From contig DANW01000014.1 of the NCBI GenBank assembly GCA_002501605.1, positions 1 to 17,173 of the forward strand: a DNA stretch of 17,173 bases, in the 5' to 3' direction. The stretch's first letter is position 1; the number at the start of each line of letters is the position of its first letter. Position numbers and translations under genes: made by a program. Below, in pieces: positions 6,111-14,018 of the stretch. Source of the stretch: Euryarchaeota archaeon UBA28 (GTDB lineage Archaea > Thermoplasmatota > Poseidoniia > Poseidoniales > Thalassarchaeaceae). The notes under the pieces were generated by a model that saw nothing but the letters and a program-made list of their open reading frames with translations, made no database searches and was not told where the DNA came from.

Positions 6111-7834
6111 CACATTACCACCCCCCATCTTTCAATGGCCTTCTCTGCTGCCGTTGACGCGGACATCCCATCGTCTTGAACACTATCGGCCAGTAGCATT
6201 GCCCCCTGGTCATCTATGAGGGCTAGGCCGTTCACCGAGACTGATCTGCCAAGGGCCTTCTCCCTCACCGAAGATAAGAAGGAGTCTTGGCCGTCTCTGG
6301 AAATCATCTCAGATACCTCAGATTGAGTCATGCCTAGGAAATGTTCTGCAGGTTCCTTGGATAGCAACAGGGATACATTGGATATTCCGTCGTCTAAGAC
6401 CATCCTGATTCGCAAGTCCTCCTCGCCTCTCTGAGGGCCACAGTCAACGCATACCCCGTCCCTGAGTCTCTTCCTGCACTTCCTATCTCTGTCTTGTAGT
6501 TGTACAGTGCATCTCTCGATTATTCCCGAGTCACCCGTGACTAGGACAATCGATCCTTCCGTACGGATACCCCGTCTCGTTCCTCCTGCCACCAATTCCG
6601 TGAGACCCACGTTTACCCAATGGTTGTCCGGATCGATCTTCTCCCATGTCGGACTTTCCAGGTTAGTCGCTTGGGATATATCATCAATAACAAGGTCTGG
6701 GGAACCCTGCCATGATTGGACCCTAGCTTCATTGAGGTGTATGAAGTCACCCGGCGCGGGATCGAAATCACACCACGCTGTGAGTCTGCATCTCCCGGTT
6801 GGGTCCATTACATCGCCACTTCTGACGACTCTTTCCGAACCATCCTTCGCAGTGAACGACCTCTTGTACCACGATTCCACCTGAAGAGTGATCTCAACAT
6901 CCCTCATGCCATTTCTCAAACCCGAGATAGTGCTCTTCTTTGTTGATGCTAATTCGTCCATGCTTGCGAAGGAATTGTCATGGTACACCTCCACCCTTGT
7001 TGTGTCCCCAATATTTACTTCAGGAGTTTCTCGGAATCTTCGGATTGACGCTCCCTCTATTTTGAGTAGGGTACCGGGCTCATGATCGAATTCTGACCAA
7101 GATAGCATTCCAATACTTCCAGTCTCATCGGCTAATCTCCCTCTAACGACATTCAGTTGCCCTGAACCATCTCTCTTAACGATGACATCATTCTTTGTTG
7201 AAAGAACTCTGGCTACAATATTCACGAATCCATCTGACTGCGAAGCCTTTTCGATGGAGATAGGCTCATCGGTCCTCTCGGGATTCGCCTGCCCTCCCTC
7301 TCTCAGAACGGAAATCCTCGACGTCCTGTTGATGTTGATAGATTTCTTATCGTTCCACTCATTGACTGAAACACCTTCGAGCCTTACCACGGATCCGGGA
7401 GCTAGATTTTGGCTATGACCCCCCCAATCCTTGTAATCCCACCTCTCTCTCTTGTCGCCGGACTCCCAAGGGTTATCCTCGATCCAGCCAAAGGCTATCT
7501 GCCTCTCTTCACCATTTTTCATTTTCTGCATTCTGGGTGTGTATGAAACCACGGCAACTTCCACAGTTACGTTCCTGTCATCCGAACCGAGGTCAGCGAA
7601 TCTGTCCACCTTCTTTGCAGAGGGAGGGGGGGCTCTGACGCTTGATGAGCCAGTCACATCAATACCTGCAATGGTTTGGAACTTCCTGATAACCGACCTC
7701 AGTGCGTCCCCAGGAGGTATCAGAAACTCTTCTTCGTATCTCCTGAACTCTTCAGCTATTTCCTCTTCACTGGCGTCTTTACATTCTTCCTTAACAGTAG
7801 CTACCAGATTTGCATATTTTCCATCGACGGTCAT
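6110..7834 (-). CDS. Replication protein A large subunit, multi-OB single-strand DNA-binding protein
   Basis: 574 residues. An N-terminal helical region (1-55) and linker are followed by OB-folds near 88-176, 201-285 and 310-392, and by a zinc-bearing OB-fold near 423-520. The third and second OB-folds carry the archaeal RPA signature of a G-D-x-x-DPTG / ADETG turn followed by LTAW / GMLSW and a basic [R]-x-FRETPEVNIG or SWQGSPDLVID strand. Zinc ligands are Cys442, Cys453, Cys462 and Cys465; the first two are ten residues apart, wider than the CxxC common in this position. The protein coats single-stranded DNA and recruits replication and repair factors. ATG 7834 is preceded by AGGAGG eight to thirteen bases upstream. 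It is the first gene of an operon with the RPA-associated protein. Confidence 0.9.
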   Translation of the reverse strand: MTVDGKYANLVATVKEECKDASEEEIAEEFRRYEEEFLIPPGDALRSVIRKFQTIAGIDVTGSSSVRAPPPSAKKVDRFADLGSDDRNVTVEVAVVSYTPRMQKMKNGEERQIAFGWIEDNPWESGDKRERWDYKDWGGHSQNLAPGSVVRLEGVSVNEWNDKKSININRTSRISVLREGGQANPERTDEPISIEKASQSDGFVNIVARVLSTKNDVIVKRDGSGQLNVVRGRLADETGSIGMLSWSEFDHEPGTLLKIEGASIRRFRETPEVNIGDTTRVEVYHDNSFASMDELASTKKSTISGLRNGMRDVEITLQVESWYKRSFTAKDGSERVVRSGDVMDPTGRCRLTAWCDFDPAPGDFIHLNEARVQSWQGSPDLVIDDISQATNLESPTWEKIDPDNHWVNVGLTELVAGGTRRGIRTEGSIVLVTGDSGIIERCTVQLQDRDRKCRKRLRDGVCVDCGPQRGEEDLRIRMVLDDGISNVSLLLSKEPAEHFLGMTQSEVSEMISRDGQDSFLSSVREKALGRSVSVNGLALIDDQGAMLLADSVQDDGMSASTAAEKAIERWGVVM

Positions 7835-8055
7835 TCATCTGCCTCCTATATGAGGAAGGCTGAGTCAAATTTGCCCGTAATGGGAACTCCCGGAGCAGAG
7901 GGCTTTACCTCTAAATCATGGATGATATCGCAACGTGCGGTTTGGGGAAGACTCAGCACTTCATCACCTCAGGGTGGGCATGTTGACATCGGCGGTAAAT
8001 GAAGGTGTCCATTGAACCGTACAATGACCAACGACATTAACCGGTGTGACCCCGT
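7835..8055. other. Divergent intergenic spacer between RPA and mogA
   Basis: This 221-base spacer must hold the promoters of both the RPA operon (-) and the mogA operon (+). I see a strong ribosome binding site for RPA (AGGAGG on the minus strand, at about 7843-7848) but no TATA box I would defend on either strand, and no stable hairpin or riboswitch-like element that stands out. A 13-codon open frame at 7999-8040 lacks support. Confidence 0.5.
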
Positions 8056-8616
8056 GTGCTTCTCATGGTCGGCGGGGAGTACTGCAAGTTCGGGGTTCTG
8101 ACAGCGTCAGATAGAGCGAGCTCGGGCGAGTACGATGACCTCAGTGGGCCGGCAATAGAGGCCTTTCTCCAACAGGCTATAACATCCCCTTGGGAAATTG
8201 AAAGAATGGTGGTTCCCGATGAAAAGGACGCTATTGCCTCCTCATTGATTAATCTGGTAGATAGAAGTGGTTGCTCGGTGGTGGTTACCACAGGTGGCAC
8301 AGGCCCGTCCCCCCGAGACGTCACTCCTGAGGCAACAGAGGAAGTGTGTCAAAAAATACTGCCTGGATTTGGGGAGAAAATGAGGTCGGTATCTCTGAAC
8401 TACGTTCCAACAGCCATTCTTTCCAGACAAATTGCAGGAATCAGGGGGAGCTGCCTAATCATCAACCTACCCGGATCACCCAGGTCCATTAGGCAAATTT
8501 TGGATGAGGTCTTTTCTGCCGTTCCATATTGTGTGGATCTGATAGGAGGGCCTTACATAACAACGGATCCAGATGTCATAGATTCCTTTCGTCCAGCTCA
8601 CGCAAGACGCGAATGA
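8056..8616 (+). CDS. mogA: Molybdopterin adenylyltransferase MogA
   Basis: Adenylates molybdopterin to MPT-AMP, the step before molybdenum insertion into the cofactor; soluble. 186 residues against about 195 for E. coli MogA. Family marks: VLTASDRASSGEYDD (14-28), VPDEKDAI (53-60), VVTTGGTGPSPRDVTPEAT (76-94), and a long, MogA-specific stretch from PGFGEKMR (103-110) through VPTAILSRQIAGIR to LINLPGSPRSIR, then FSAVPYC and the FRPAHARRE end. The segments from residue 103 onward are close to the bacterial MogA pattern rather than the shorter MoaB typical of archaea, suggesting transfer from bacteria. The start is GTG 8056, six bases after GGTGTGA; ATG 8065 is the alternative. Its stop falls just before, or overlaps with, the RNase PH gene. 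Identity is nearly certain. Confidence 0.9.
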   Translation: MLLMVGGEYCKFGVLTASDRASSGEYDDLSGPAIEAFLQQAITSPWEIERMVVPDEKDAIASSLINLVDRSGCSVVVTTGGTGPSPRDVTPEATEEVCQKILPGFGEKMRSVSLNYVPTAILSRQIAGIRGSCLIINLPGSPRSIRQILDEVFSAVPYCVDLIGGPYITTDPDVIDSFRPAHARRE

Positions 8617-8645
8617 TTGAACATGTGATGTCCACTCGGAGCGCC

Positions 8646-9470
8646 ATGGCGAAGATAAAATCTGGTGAAATTAGTACCGATAGGCAGAATGATGAGTTAC
8701 GTGATGTGGACGTAACATTGGATTTCACCCCCAATGCACTTTCGTCGCTACTTTACAAGCAGGGAGATACAACCGTGCTGGTTTGTGTCACCAAAGCCCC
8801 CTCCCTGCCAAGATGGTTTCCAAAGAATTCAGACAGGGGCTGGGTTCATGCAGAGTATTCCCTTCTACCTGGATCTACTGATACCAGATTCAGGAGAGAG
8901 AGAAGTGGCGCGAAAGGTAGAACCATGGAGATTGAGAGACTGGTGGCGAGGTCACTCAGAGGGGCTGTGGATTTAGAGGAGCTGGGCGCAGTAGCGCTGA
9001 CTGTGGACTGCGATATCCTAAATGCTGACGGCGGTACAAGGTGTGCATCTATTACTGCGGCATGCATAGCCCTGAGGCTCGCTATCAGGCGCTTGATAGA
9101 CTCAGGGGACTGTCTACCAAAGGACTTGAGGCCAACGAGGGACGATATCGCTAACGGTTGGACCCCTCCAGAGCTTACAGCTGAGGAAAAGCATGCACAT
9201 GAAATGAGAGTCATGGCAAATGATGTATCCGCAATCAGCGTGGGCCTGATTGATGGGGAGGTATTCCTTGATCTGGACTACGTATTGGATAGCAATGCTG
9301 ACGTGGATATGAATGTGGTAGGGACCAGTGATGGAATGTTCGTCGAAGTTCAGGGCACTGGAGAGGAGTCGACATACTCACGGAAGCAATTCGATTCCCT
9401 GATGGACATGGCTGAGTTGGGCCTGAAAAGGCTTCAAGAGATTCAGTCTGAGGTTCTTCGAGAAGCCTAA
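8646..9470 (+). CDS. rph: Ribonuclease PH, bacterial type, with an internal insertion
   Basis: A phosphorolytic 3'-to-5' exoribonuclease that trims tRNA 3' ends in bacteria. From ATG 8646 it has 274 residues; bacterial RNase PH has about 240. Bacterial-type motifs appear in order: RQNDELRDV (13-21), PRWFP (55-59), GWVHAEYSLLPGSTDTR (65-81), GRTMEIERLVARSLRGAVDL (91-110), DCDILNADGGTR (121-132), LDLDYVLDSNADVDMNVV (208-225) and FVEVQGTGE (232-240). A segment at about 152-192 rich in charged residues has no counterpart in typical RNase PH and explains the extra length. These motifs separate it from the archaeal exosome subunit Rrp41. ATG 8646 has GGAG at 8638-8641; ATG 8613, overlapping the mogA stop as ATGA, is an alternative giving 285 residues. 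Confidence 0.85.
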   Translation: MAKIKSGEISTDRQNDELRDVDVTLDFTPNALSSLLYKQGDTTVLVCVTKAPSLPRWFPKNSDRGWVHAEYSLLPGSTDTRFRRERSGAKGRTMEIERLVARSLRGAVDLEELGAVALTVDCDILNADGGTRCASITAACIALRLAIRRLIDSGDCLPKDLRPTRDDIANGWTPPELTAEEKHAHEMRVMANDVSAISVGLIDGEVFLDLDYVLDSNADVDMNVVGTSDGMFVEVQGTGEESTYSRKQFDSLMDMAELGLKRLQEIQSEVLREA

Positions 9471-9493
9471 TCTGAAGATTGGGAGGATTATTT

Positions 9494-9569
9494 TGGTGGG
9501 ACTGGCCGGACTTGAACCAGCGGCCTCCGCATCTTCAGTGCGGCGCTCTCCCAGCTGAGCTACAGTCCC
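9494..9569 (-). tRNA. tRNA-Phe (anticodon GAA)
   Basis: On the minus strand a full cloverleaf can be drawn: a 7-bp acceptor stem (GGGACTG with CAGTCCC), TA, a D arm GCTC/GAGC with an AGCTGGGA loop, a 5-bp anticodon stem CCGCA/TGCGG with loop CTGAAGA (anticodon GAA), a 5-base variable loop AGGCC, and a T arm GCTGG/CCGGC (one G-T pair) with loop TTCAAGT. Discriminator A and an encoded CCA end the gene, 76 bases in all. No intron interrupts the anticodon loop. It stands alone, opposite in direction to both neighbours. Confidence 0.96.
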
Positions 9570-9685
9570 GTAGCAACCTCGCCACCATGGTCATGTCTTC
9601 AAATCTTACTGATGGGGATAATCTCAGATTTTCGCGAGCCATGGCTTAAACAATAGCTCAAAAGTGCGAATTTAACACAACAGAC
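9570..9685. other. Intergenic spacer upstream of the first photolyase and tRNA-Phe
   Basis: This 116-base spacer must contain promoters for tRNA-Phe (-) and the photolyase (+). The best plus-strand TATA candidate is TTAAACAAT at 9646-9654, which would initiate about ten bases before GTG 9686; it is weak evidence. Nothing else stands out. Confidence 0.35.
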
Positions 9686-11239
9686 GTGCCTACCGCGATA
9701 GTTTGGTTCCGCAAGTGCCTGAGACTCCATGACAATGCTGCTCTGACTTGGGCATGTGAGTCCAGCGAAGTTGACAGCATTCTTCCGGTATTCATTATGG
9801 ATGAGGAATTGGGAGCTAAAGGAAAGGGTGGGATTGGGTTCAATAGAGCTAGGTTCCTAGTGCAGTCACTACGAGATCTTGATGATAGTCTCGAACGGGA
9901 GCTCGGCCTTAAGCTTAGGATTATGAGAGGCGGTTTTCTTGAGACGATGGAGGCGGTAATCAGCAGTTTGGATGGGGGTGTGCCTTATCTCGCATACGAA
10001 TACTGCTCCGAGCCAAAGAGCTTGTCCGTGTCAGCCGAAATCGGTAACTGGGAGTTATCTGGCAAAATGGATTTTGAATCGAGGATTTTCTCGAGCTCCC
10101 ATACTCTTCTTGATATCGAGAAAACTGTAAGTTCCGAGAATTATTCCAATCCCAAATCAATGAAGGACATGGAGAAGATCTTCCAGAGACAATTCGGGGT
10201 GGATGATCTTGGTTTCTATGATATCGAGGAGCCCCTTCCTCCACCGGCTTCAAGTAAGCCGATGTCTGAAATGATGACTCTGGATTCTGAAGTTGGTATT
10301 TCTGACTTGGAGGACTTTCTAATCAATAATTATCCAAGAAGAATCGAGGAGGACCCCTACTTTCGAGGGGGTGAAAGAGAGGCTTTGGAGAGGCTATCTA
10401 GAAAGGTTAGTGGAGAGAGGGATTATGTTAACAGATTCAAGAAGCCGAGGACCAGCTCAACCAACTTGGATGAGGATCCCCGAGAGCCGAGCACGACTGG
10501 CCTTTCCCCTTACCTCAGTACTGGATGCCTTTCCATCAGGATGATGTGGAGCGAGTGTAAAAAGTCCTATCTAATGGGCGAGCATACCCAGCCCCCAGAG
10601 TCACTTCACGGACAAATGATGTTTAGAGAGATGTTCTACCTCTTGTCTAGGTCTGTGGTTAATTGGGACCAGAGTACTGGAAACGATAATTGTAAGGATA
10701 TCGATTGGGGCGAATATGACTCTGAATTGGTCGGCTGTTGGGAGGCTGGAATGACTGGCTACCCATACATAGATGCAATGATGAGGCAGCTCGAGGAGAC
10801 TGGTTGGATGCATCACCTTGGGCGACATGCGGTATCGTGCTTCCTCACAAGGGGGCAACTGTGGCAAAGCTGGACAGCTGGCAGGGATGTGTTTGAGAGA
10901 AAGCTTCTGGATAGTGACTGGGCCATAAACAATGGTAACTGGCTTTGGCTGGCCGGAGTCGCTCCTTTTTCGATGCCTTATTACAGGATATACAACCCAT
11001 GCCCCGACTCAAAATCAAGCCTGAATGTCGAGACTACCCTCGCGAAGTTCGTAAGGCATTGGGTTCCGGAGCTGAAGGATTATCCTTCGAAATACATCTT
11101 TGAGCCTCACCTGGCACCCCTTCATATCCAAGTCTCATCTGGTTGTATTATCGGGGATGACTACCCCCTCCCAATTGTCGATAGGAAAGAGAGTAGGGCA
11201 AAAAACTTGGAGAGATTCAAACTAAGCCTCCAGAAATAG
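9686..11239 (+). CDS. Cryptochrome/photolyase, eukaryotic (6-4) photolyase-like
   Basis: 517 residues with an N-terminal Rossmann-type antenna domain (IVWFRKCLRLHDNAAL, 5-20) and a C-terminal FAD domain. The FAD domain closely follows animal (6-4) photolyases and cryptochromes: TGLSPYLSTGCLSIR (271-285), ESLHGQMMFREMFY (305-318), TGYPYIDAMMRQL (357-369), GWMHHLGRHAV (373-383), DWAINNGNWLWLAG (411-424) and KYIFEPHLAPL (469-479). The two active-site His of (6-4) photolyases correspond to His377 and His381; Asn415 lies where the flavin N5 partner sits. Trp419, Trp396, Trp341 and Trp393 match the electron-transfer tryptophans of animal members. Repair of (6-4) photoproducts with blue light is the likely role, though a light-sensing role cannot be excluded. 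It starts at GTG 9686 and is followed 63 bases later by another photolyase. Confidence 0.88.
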   Translation: MPTAIVWFRKCLRLHDNAALTWACESSEVDSILPVFIMDEELGAKGKGGIGFNRARFLVQSLRDLDDSLERELGLKLRIMRGGFLETMEAVISSLDGGVPYLAYEYCSEPKSLSVSAEIGNWELSGKMDFESRIFSSSHTLLDIEKTVSSENYSNPKSMKDMEKIFQRQFGVDDLGFYDIEEPLPPPASSKPMSEMMTLDSEVGISDLEDFLINNYPRRIEEDPYFRGGEREALERLSRKVSGERDYVNRFKKPRTSSTNLDEDPREPSTTGLSPYLSTGCLSIRMMWSECKKSYLMGEHTQPPESLHGQMMFREMFYLLSRSVVNWDQSTGNDNCKDIDWGEYDSELVGCWEAGMTGYPYIDAMMRQLEETGWMHHLGRHAVSCFLTRGQLWQSWTAGRDVFERKLLDSDWAINNGNWLWLAGVAPFSMPYYRIYNPCPDSKSSLNVETTLAKFVRHWVPELKDYPSKYIFEPHLAPLHIQVSSGCIIGDDYPLPIVDRKESRAKNLERFKLSLQK

Positions 11240-11273
11240 AATCCCGTCACCGTAAAATGACTCTAAACTGAGG

Positions 11274-11281
11274 TTTATACT
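11274..11281 (+). promoter_or_regulatory. TATA box for leaderless transcription of the second photolyase
   Basis: TTTATACT is centred about 26 bases before ATG 11303, the spacing that puts the archaeal transcription start on the start codon. No Shine-Dalgarno site precedes this ATG, which agrees with a leaderless mRNA. It suggests the second photolyase can be transcribed independently of the first. Confidence 0.55.
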
Positions 11282-11302
11282 ACTCACGCTGAATCGTGGA
11301 CT

Positions 11303-12835
11303 ATGCCCGTGGATATGGTCTGGTTCAAGAAGGACCTGCGTACCAGAGATCACGCGCCTCTGCTAAGTGCATCACTATCAGGGAGTCCGGTAATTTGCCT
11401 GTTTATCCTAGAGCCTGAAAGACTGGAGCTTGATGATGTCGATCCAATTCATGTCCAGTGGGAATTAGACTGTGCCACCGACCTTTCCGACGCACTCAAG
11501 GCTTTGGGCGCAGACCTACATTTTGCAGTGGGCGATGCGGTCAGTGTCATGGAAGATTTCGATAAAAAATACGGAATCGGACGATTGCTGTCACATGAGG
11601 AAACTGGAAACTCTTGGTCCTTTGAGAGGGACAAACAAATTCAACGCTGGTGCAGAAGCAAGGGGATCGAATGGGTCGAGTATCCCCACAACGGAGTGGT
11701 ACGTAGGCTGGGAAGCAGGGACGAGTGGAAGAGGAGGCGCGATAAGAGGATGAGGGAGCCACTCAGTGATGCTCCATTTTTCTCTGAGGGTATCCAATTC
11801 GGAGGTGAAATCCCCCAATTGGAGGATTTGGGTTTCTATCCAAGGAAGCTGGCAATGAGGCCTGTTCCTGGAGAGGAGGCTGCGATTGAGAAGCTTGAAT
11901 CGTTCCTTAGCCATAGAGGACGGGAGTACAGACGGGGGATCTCCAGCCCCACACTTTCTGTCAAGCATGGTTCAGGACTCTCGCCCTATTTCTCCTCGGG
12001 GTCCTTATCCATGAGGAGGGCCGTTCAGGAAACAACATCCAGAATTAGGTGGATTCGGGAAAACAGATCAATGGTCCAAGGTCCTGAGGACTGGATAAAG
12101 AGCCTCTCATCATTCAGGAGGAGACTGGCATGGAGATGTCACTTCATCCAAAAAATGGAGATGGAACCGAATCTTGATTTGGTCGCACAGAATCCTGTTA
12201 TAGACAGAAATCTGAGAAGAGAACTCGACGATGACCGTTTCGAGAGATGGAAGGATGGGAATACAGGATGGCCTTTCCTTGACGCCTGCATGAGGCAGTT
12301 GAATTCCACGGGATGGATAAATTTCAGGATGAGGGCGATGATAATGTCAGCGGCTTCATACAACCTGTGGATGCCATGGAGAGAGACTGGGGCCTTCCTC
12401 GCAAGACAGTTTCTCGACTACGAACCGGGGATTCACTGGTCCCAAGTTGGCATGCAGTCAGGGACAACCGGAATTAACACAATCAGGGCCTATTCTATGA
12501 CCAAGCAAGGAAGGGATCAAGATCCCAGTGGCGAATATATTAGGAAATGGGTGCCTGAACTCTCAATGGTGCCAACTAAGTTCATCCATGAGCCATGGAA
12601 AATGCCATTACAGCTCCAGAATGAGATATCCTGTATAATAGGGCGGACATACCCATCTCCGATACTCGATGAGCTTGAGAGCCGGAAAAAGGGAGTCAGC
12701 AGGAGCTACGCCGCCAGGGGAGGGGAGGAAGCGAGATCGATTAGCAAGAAGGTCCTACAACTTCATGGTAGCCGAAGAAGACCTAGGAAAAGGAGGGGGA
12801 CGACCATCAAAGGTGTCCAGAAGAAGCTGTTCTAG
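11303..12835 (+). CDS. Cryptochrome/photolyase family protein of a second, divergent class
   Basis: 510 residues. The N-terminal antenna domain starts with MVWFKKDLRTRDHAPL (5-20). The C-terminal FAD domain has SGLSPYFSSGSLSMR (224-238), RLAWRCHFIQKMEMEPN (274-290), NTGWPFLDACMRQLNSTGW (320-338), YEPGIHWSQVGMQSGTTG (373-390), QGRDQDPSGEYIRKWVPEL (402-420) and KFIHEPWKMP (426-435). In place of HHLGRH of its neighbour it has NFRMRA (340-345), so both (6-4)-type His are absent, and the flavin N5 partner region is rewritten. It is therefore a different class, possibly a CPD photolyase or photoreceptor; its lesion specificity cannot be read. The C-terminus is strongly basic (RRRPRKRRG, 491-499), suggesting DNA contact. 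Its stop shares CTAG with the opposite gene. Confidence 0.82.
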   Translation: MPVDMVWFKKDLRTRDHAPLLSASLSGSPVICLFILEPERLELDDVDPIHVQWELDCATDLSDALKALGADLHFAVGDAVSVMEDFDKKYGIGRLLSHEETGNSWSFERDKQIQRWCRSKGIEWVEYPHNGVVRRLGSRDEWKRRRDKRMREPLSDAPFFSEGIQFGGEIPQLEDLGFYPRKLAMRPVPGEEAAIEKLESFLSHRGREYRRGISSPTLSVKHGSGLSPYFSSGSLSMRRAVQETTSRIRWIRENRSMVQGPEDWIKSLSSFRRRLAWRCHFIQKMEMEPNLDLVAQNPVIDRNLRRELDDDRFERWKDGNTGWPFLDACMRQLNSTGWINFRMRAMIMSAASYNLWMPWRETGAFLARQFLDYEPGIHWSQVGMQSGTTGINTIRAYSMTKQGRDQDPSGEYIRKWVPELSMVPTKFIHEPWKMPLQLQNEISCIIGRTYPSPILDELESRKKGVSRSYAARGGEEARSISKKVLQLHGSRRRPRKRRGTTIKGVQKKLF

Positions 12836-12837
12836 AA
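12830..12837. other. TTCTAGAA palindrome shared by two convergent stop codons
   Basis: The second photolyase ends in Phe-stop (TTCTAG) and the endonuclease IV-like gene ends in Phe-stop on the other strand from the same 8-base palindrome. Both proteins therefore end in Leu-Phe. No intergenic terminator can exist here. Confidence 0.9.
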
Positions 12838-13929
12838 AAGGTCATCATCGTCTTCCGCAGAATCGAATGACATCATCTTTGAGGGTGCCTTAGCCGTGGC
12901 GACTGATGTCTTGGACTCTTCCTTCTTCTCCCTACTCTTGGCCTCGGCCACCTCCTGTTCTAGAAGTTCAAGCTCCTCTGGGGTCAGGCCACTCTCCTTG
13001 GCTAGCTTGATTCTTCTTTCATCGCGAGCCCTTATCTCCATCAGCCTTTGTCTGGCCTTGTCGTAGTGTTGCATCATATACATCGCATCGTGTTCCAACA
13101 GGGGCGAATCGGAAATGATGGTGATATCCATCCAATCTCCTTCCTCAGCGAGGAATTCGGCGAATGGCTCGAACTTCAAATCGGACTTCTTGATTTGGGT
13201 GTAGTGGAGGGCATTGCCCATCCTGTGCTCTATTCCAGCAAAGTGACAGTAGAACTTGCTACCCCCGTATGTTTCTCTCACCATGTCAAAGAGCTCGGCA
13301 TAGTCCTCGCTTGTCCTCATCGATCCATGCCCCCTTGCATGTATGTGTCCTAGATTGAGGACTGGTACGGTCCCTTCCACGTGGTTGCATACCTCGAGAA
13401 CCTCCTCAACGGTGCCCCATAGCTCCTGCCTGCCTGATGTCTCTATGCCGACAAGGGAGGGCTCTTGCTCGGATATCCATGGGAAGGCGGTGTATGCGTC
13501 CTCGTCCTGTTCTCCCCAGATGCTCCTGACCCTTTCCACTATGCCGGAGAAGATGTTGGCGACCTGCTCATTGGCCTCGGTCCCCGGATCGTATTCCCCG
13601 TATGGGCCTACGTGGTAAACGAGGTGTCTGGCATTGATGATCTTCCCTGCCTGCATTGACGCCTCCATCTTGGCCAAGGACCTGTTTCTTTCCCTTCTGT
13701 TCCCGAGGAGCTCGGCATAATAGGGGCCGTGCAGATTCATCTCTATTCCAGAGTCCCATGACAATATGCCCGCCTGCCAGTATTGATCGAAGTGCTTGGG
13801 CTGGACTGGCCTTACTGTTTGGATCTCCATGGCTTCCAAGCCTAGTGCTGTGATGTCATCCATGCCCTCTACGATAGTACGTCCTTTGCAGGAAAGAGGC
13901 ACGCCTGCCGGACCTAGTTTCAGTGACAT
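12832..13929 (-). CDS. Endonuclease IV-like TIM-barrel protein (archaeal type) with acidic tail
   Basis: 365 residues from ATG 13929, which has GAGGTCAC upstream; an in-frame ATG at 13971 lacks this. Residues 1-290 form an AP endonuclease IV/xylose isomerase-like barrel of archaeal type: LKLGPAGVP (3-11), NLHGPYY with His67, YHVGPYG with His106, GIETSG with Glu163, LNLGHIHARG (191-200), YCHFAGIEHR with His229, and IISDSPLLEHDA (271-282). These correspond to metal ligands of endonuclease IV, except that the usual Asp of the D-x-x-H pair is Asn192 and a usual Glu is Asp274. Endonuclease IV cuts DNA at abasic sites; whether this one does is uncertain. A charged coiled-coil-like extension (about 300-345) ends in an acidic DSAEDDDDLF tail. 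It lies convergent to the photolyases. Confidence 0.75.
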   Translation of the reverse strand: MSLKLGPAGVPLSCKGRTIVEGMDDITALGLEAMEIQTVRPVQPKHFDQYWQAGILSWDSGIEMNLHGPYYAELLGNRRERNRSLAKMEASMQAGKIINARHLVYHVGPYGEYDPGTEANEQVANIFSGIVERVRSIWGEQDEDAYTAFPWISEQEPSLVGIETSGRQELWGTVEEVLEVCNHVEGTVPVLNLGHIHARGHGSMRTSEDYAELFDMVRETYGGSKFYCHFAGIEHRMGNALHYTQIKKSDLKFEPFAEFLAEEGDWMDITIISDSPLLEHDAMYMMQHYDKARQRLMEIRARDERRIKLAKESGLTPEELELLEQEVAEAKSREKKEESKTSVATAKAPSKMMSFDSAEDDDDLF

Positions 13930-14018
13930 GCTTGTGACCTCGCGGGTCCCAGCGAAAGGACGTCCCTTCAAAAGGGGTTTCTGCTAAAAGTACGAATTGT
14001 GGCTTCATGGCCAATTTA
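13930..14018 (-). promoter_or_regulatory. Spacer upstream of the endonuclease IV-like gene, possible promoter
   Basis: The 89-base gap to the PfkB-like gene is larger than other gaps in this gene row. On the minus strand it contains ACTTTTAGC near 13983-13991, a possible TATA element that would give a leader of about 30 bases carrying the GAGGT ribosome site. The endonuclease IV-like gene may thus have its own promoter. Weak evidence. Confidence 0.3.

Noticed and set aside
7999..8040. 13-codon open frame upstream of mogA as a leader peptide
   Set aside because: No ribosome binding site, no regulatory codon run and no hairpin to support attenuation.
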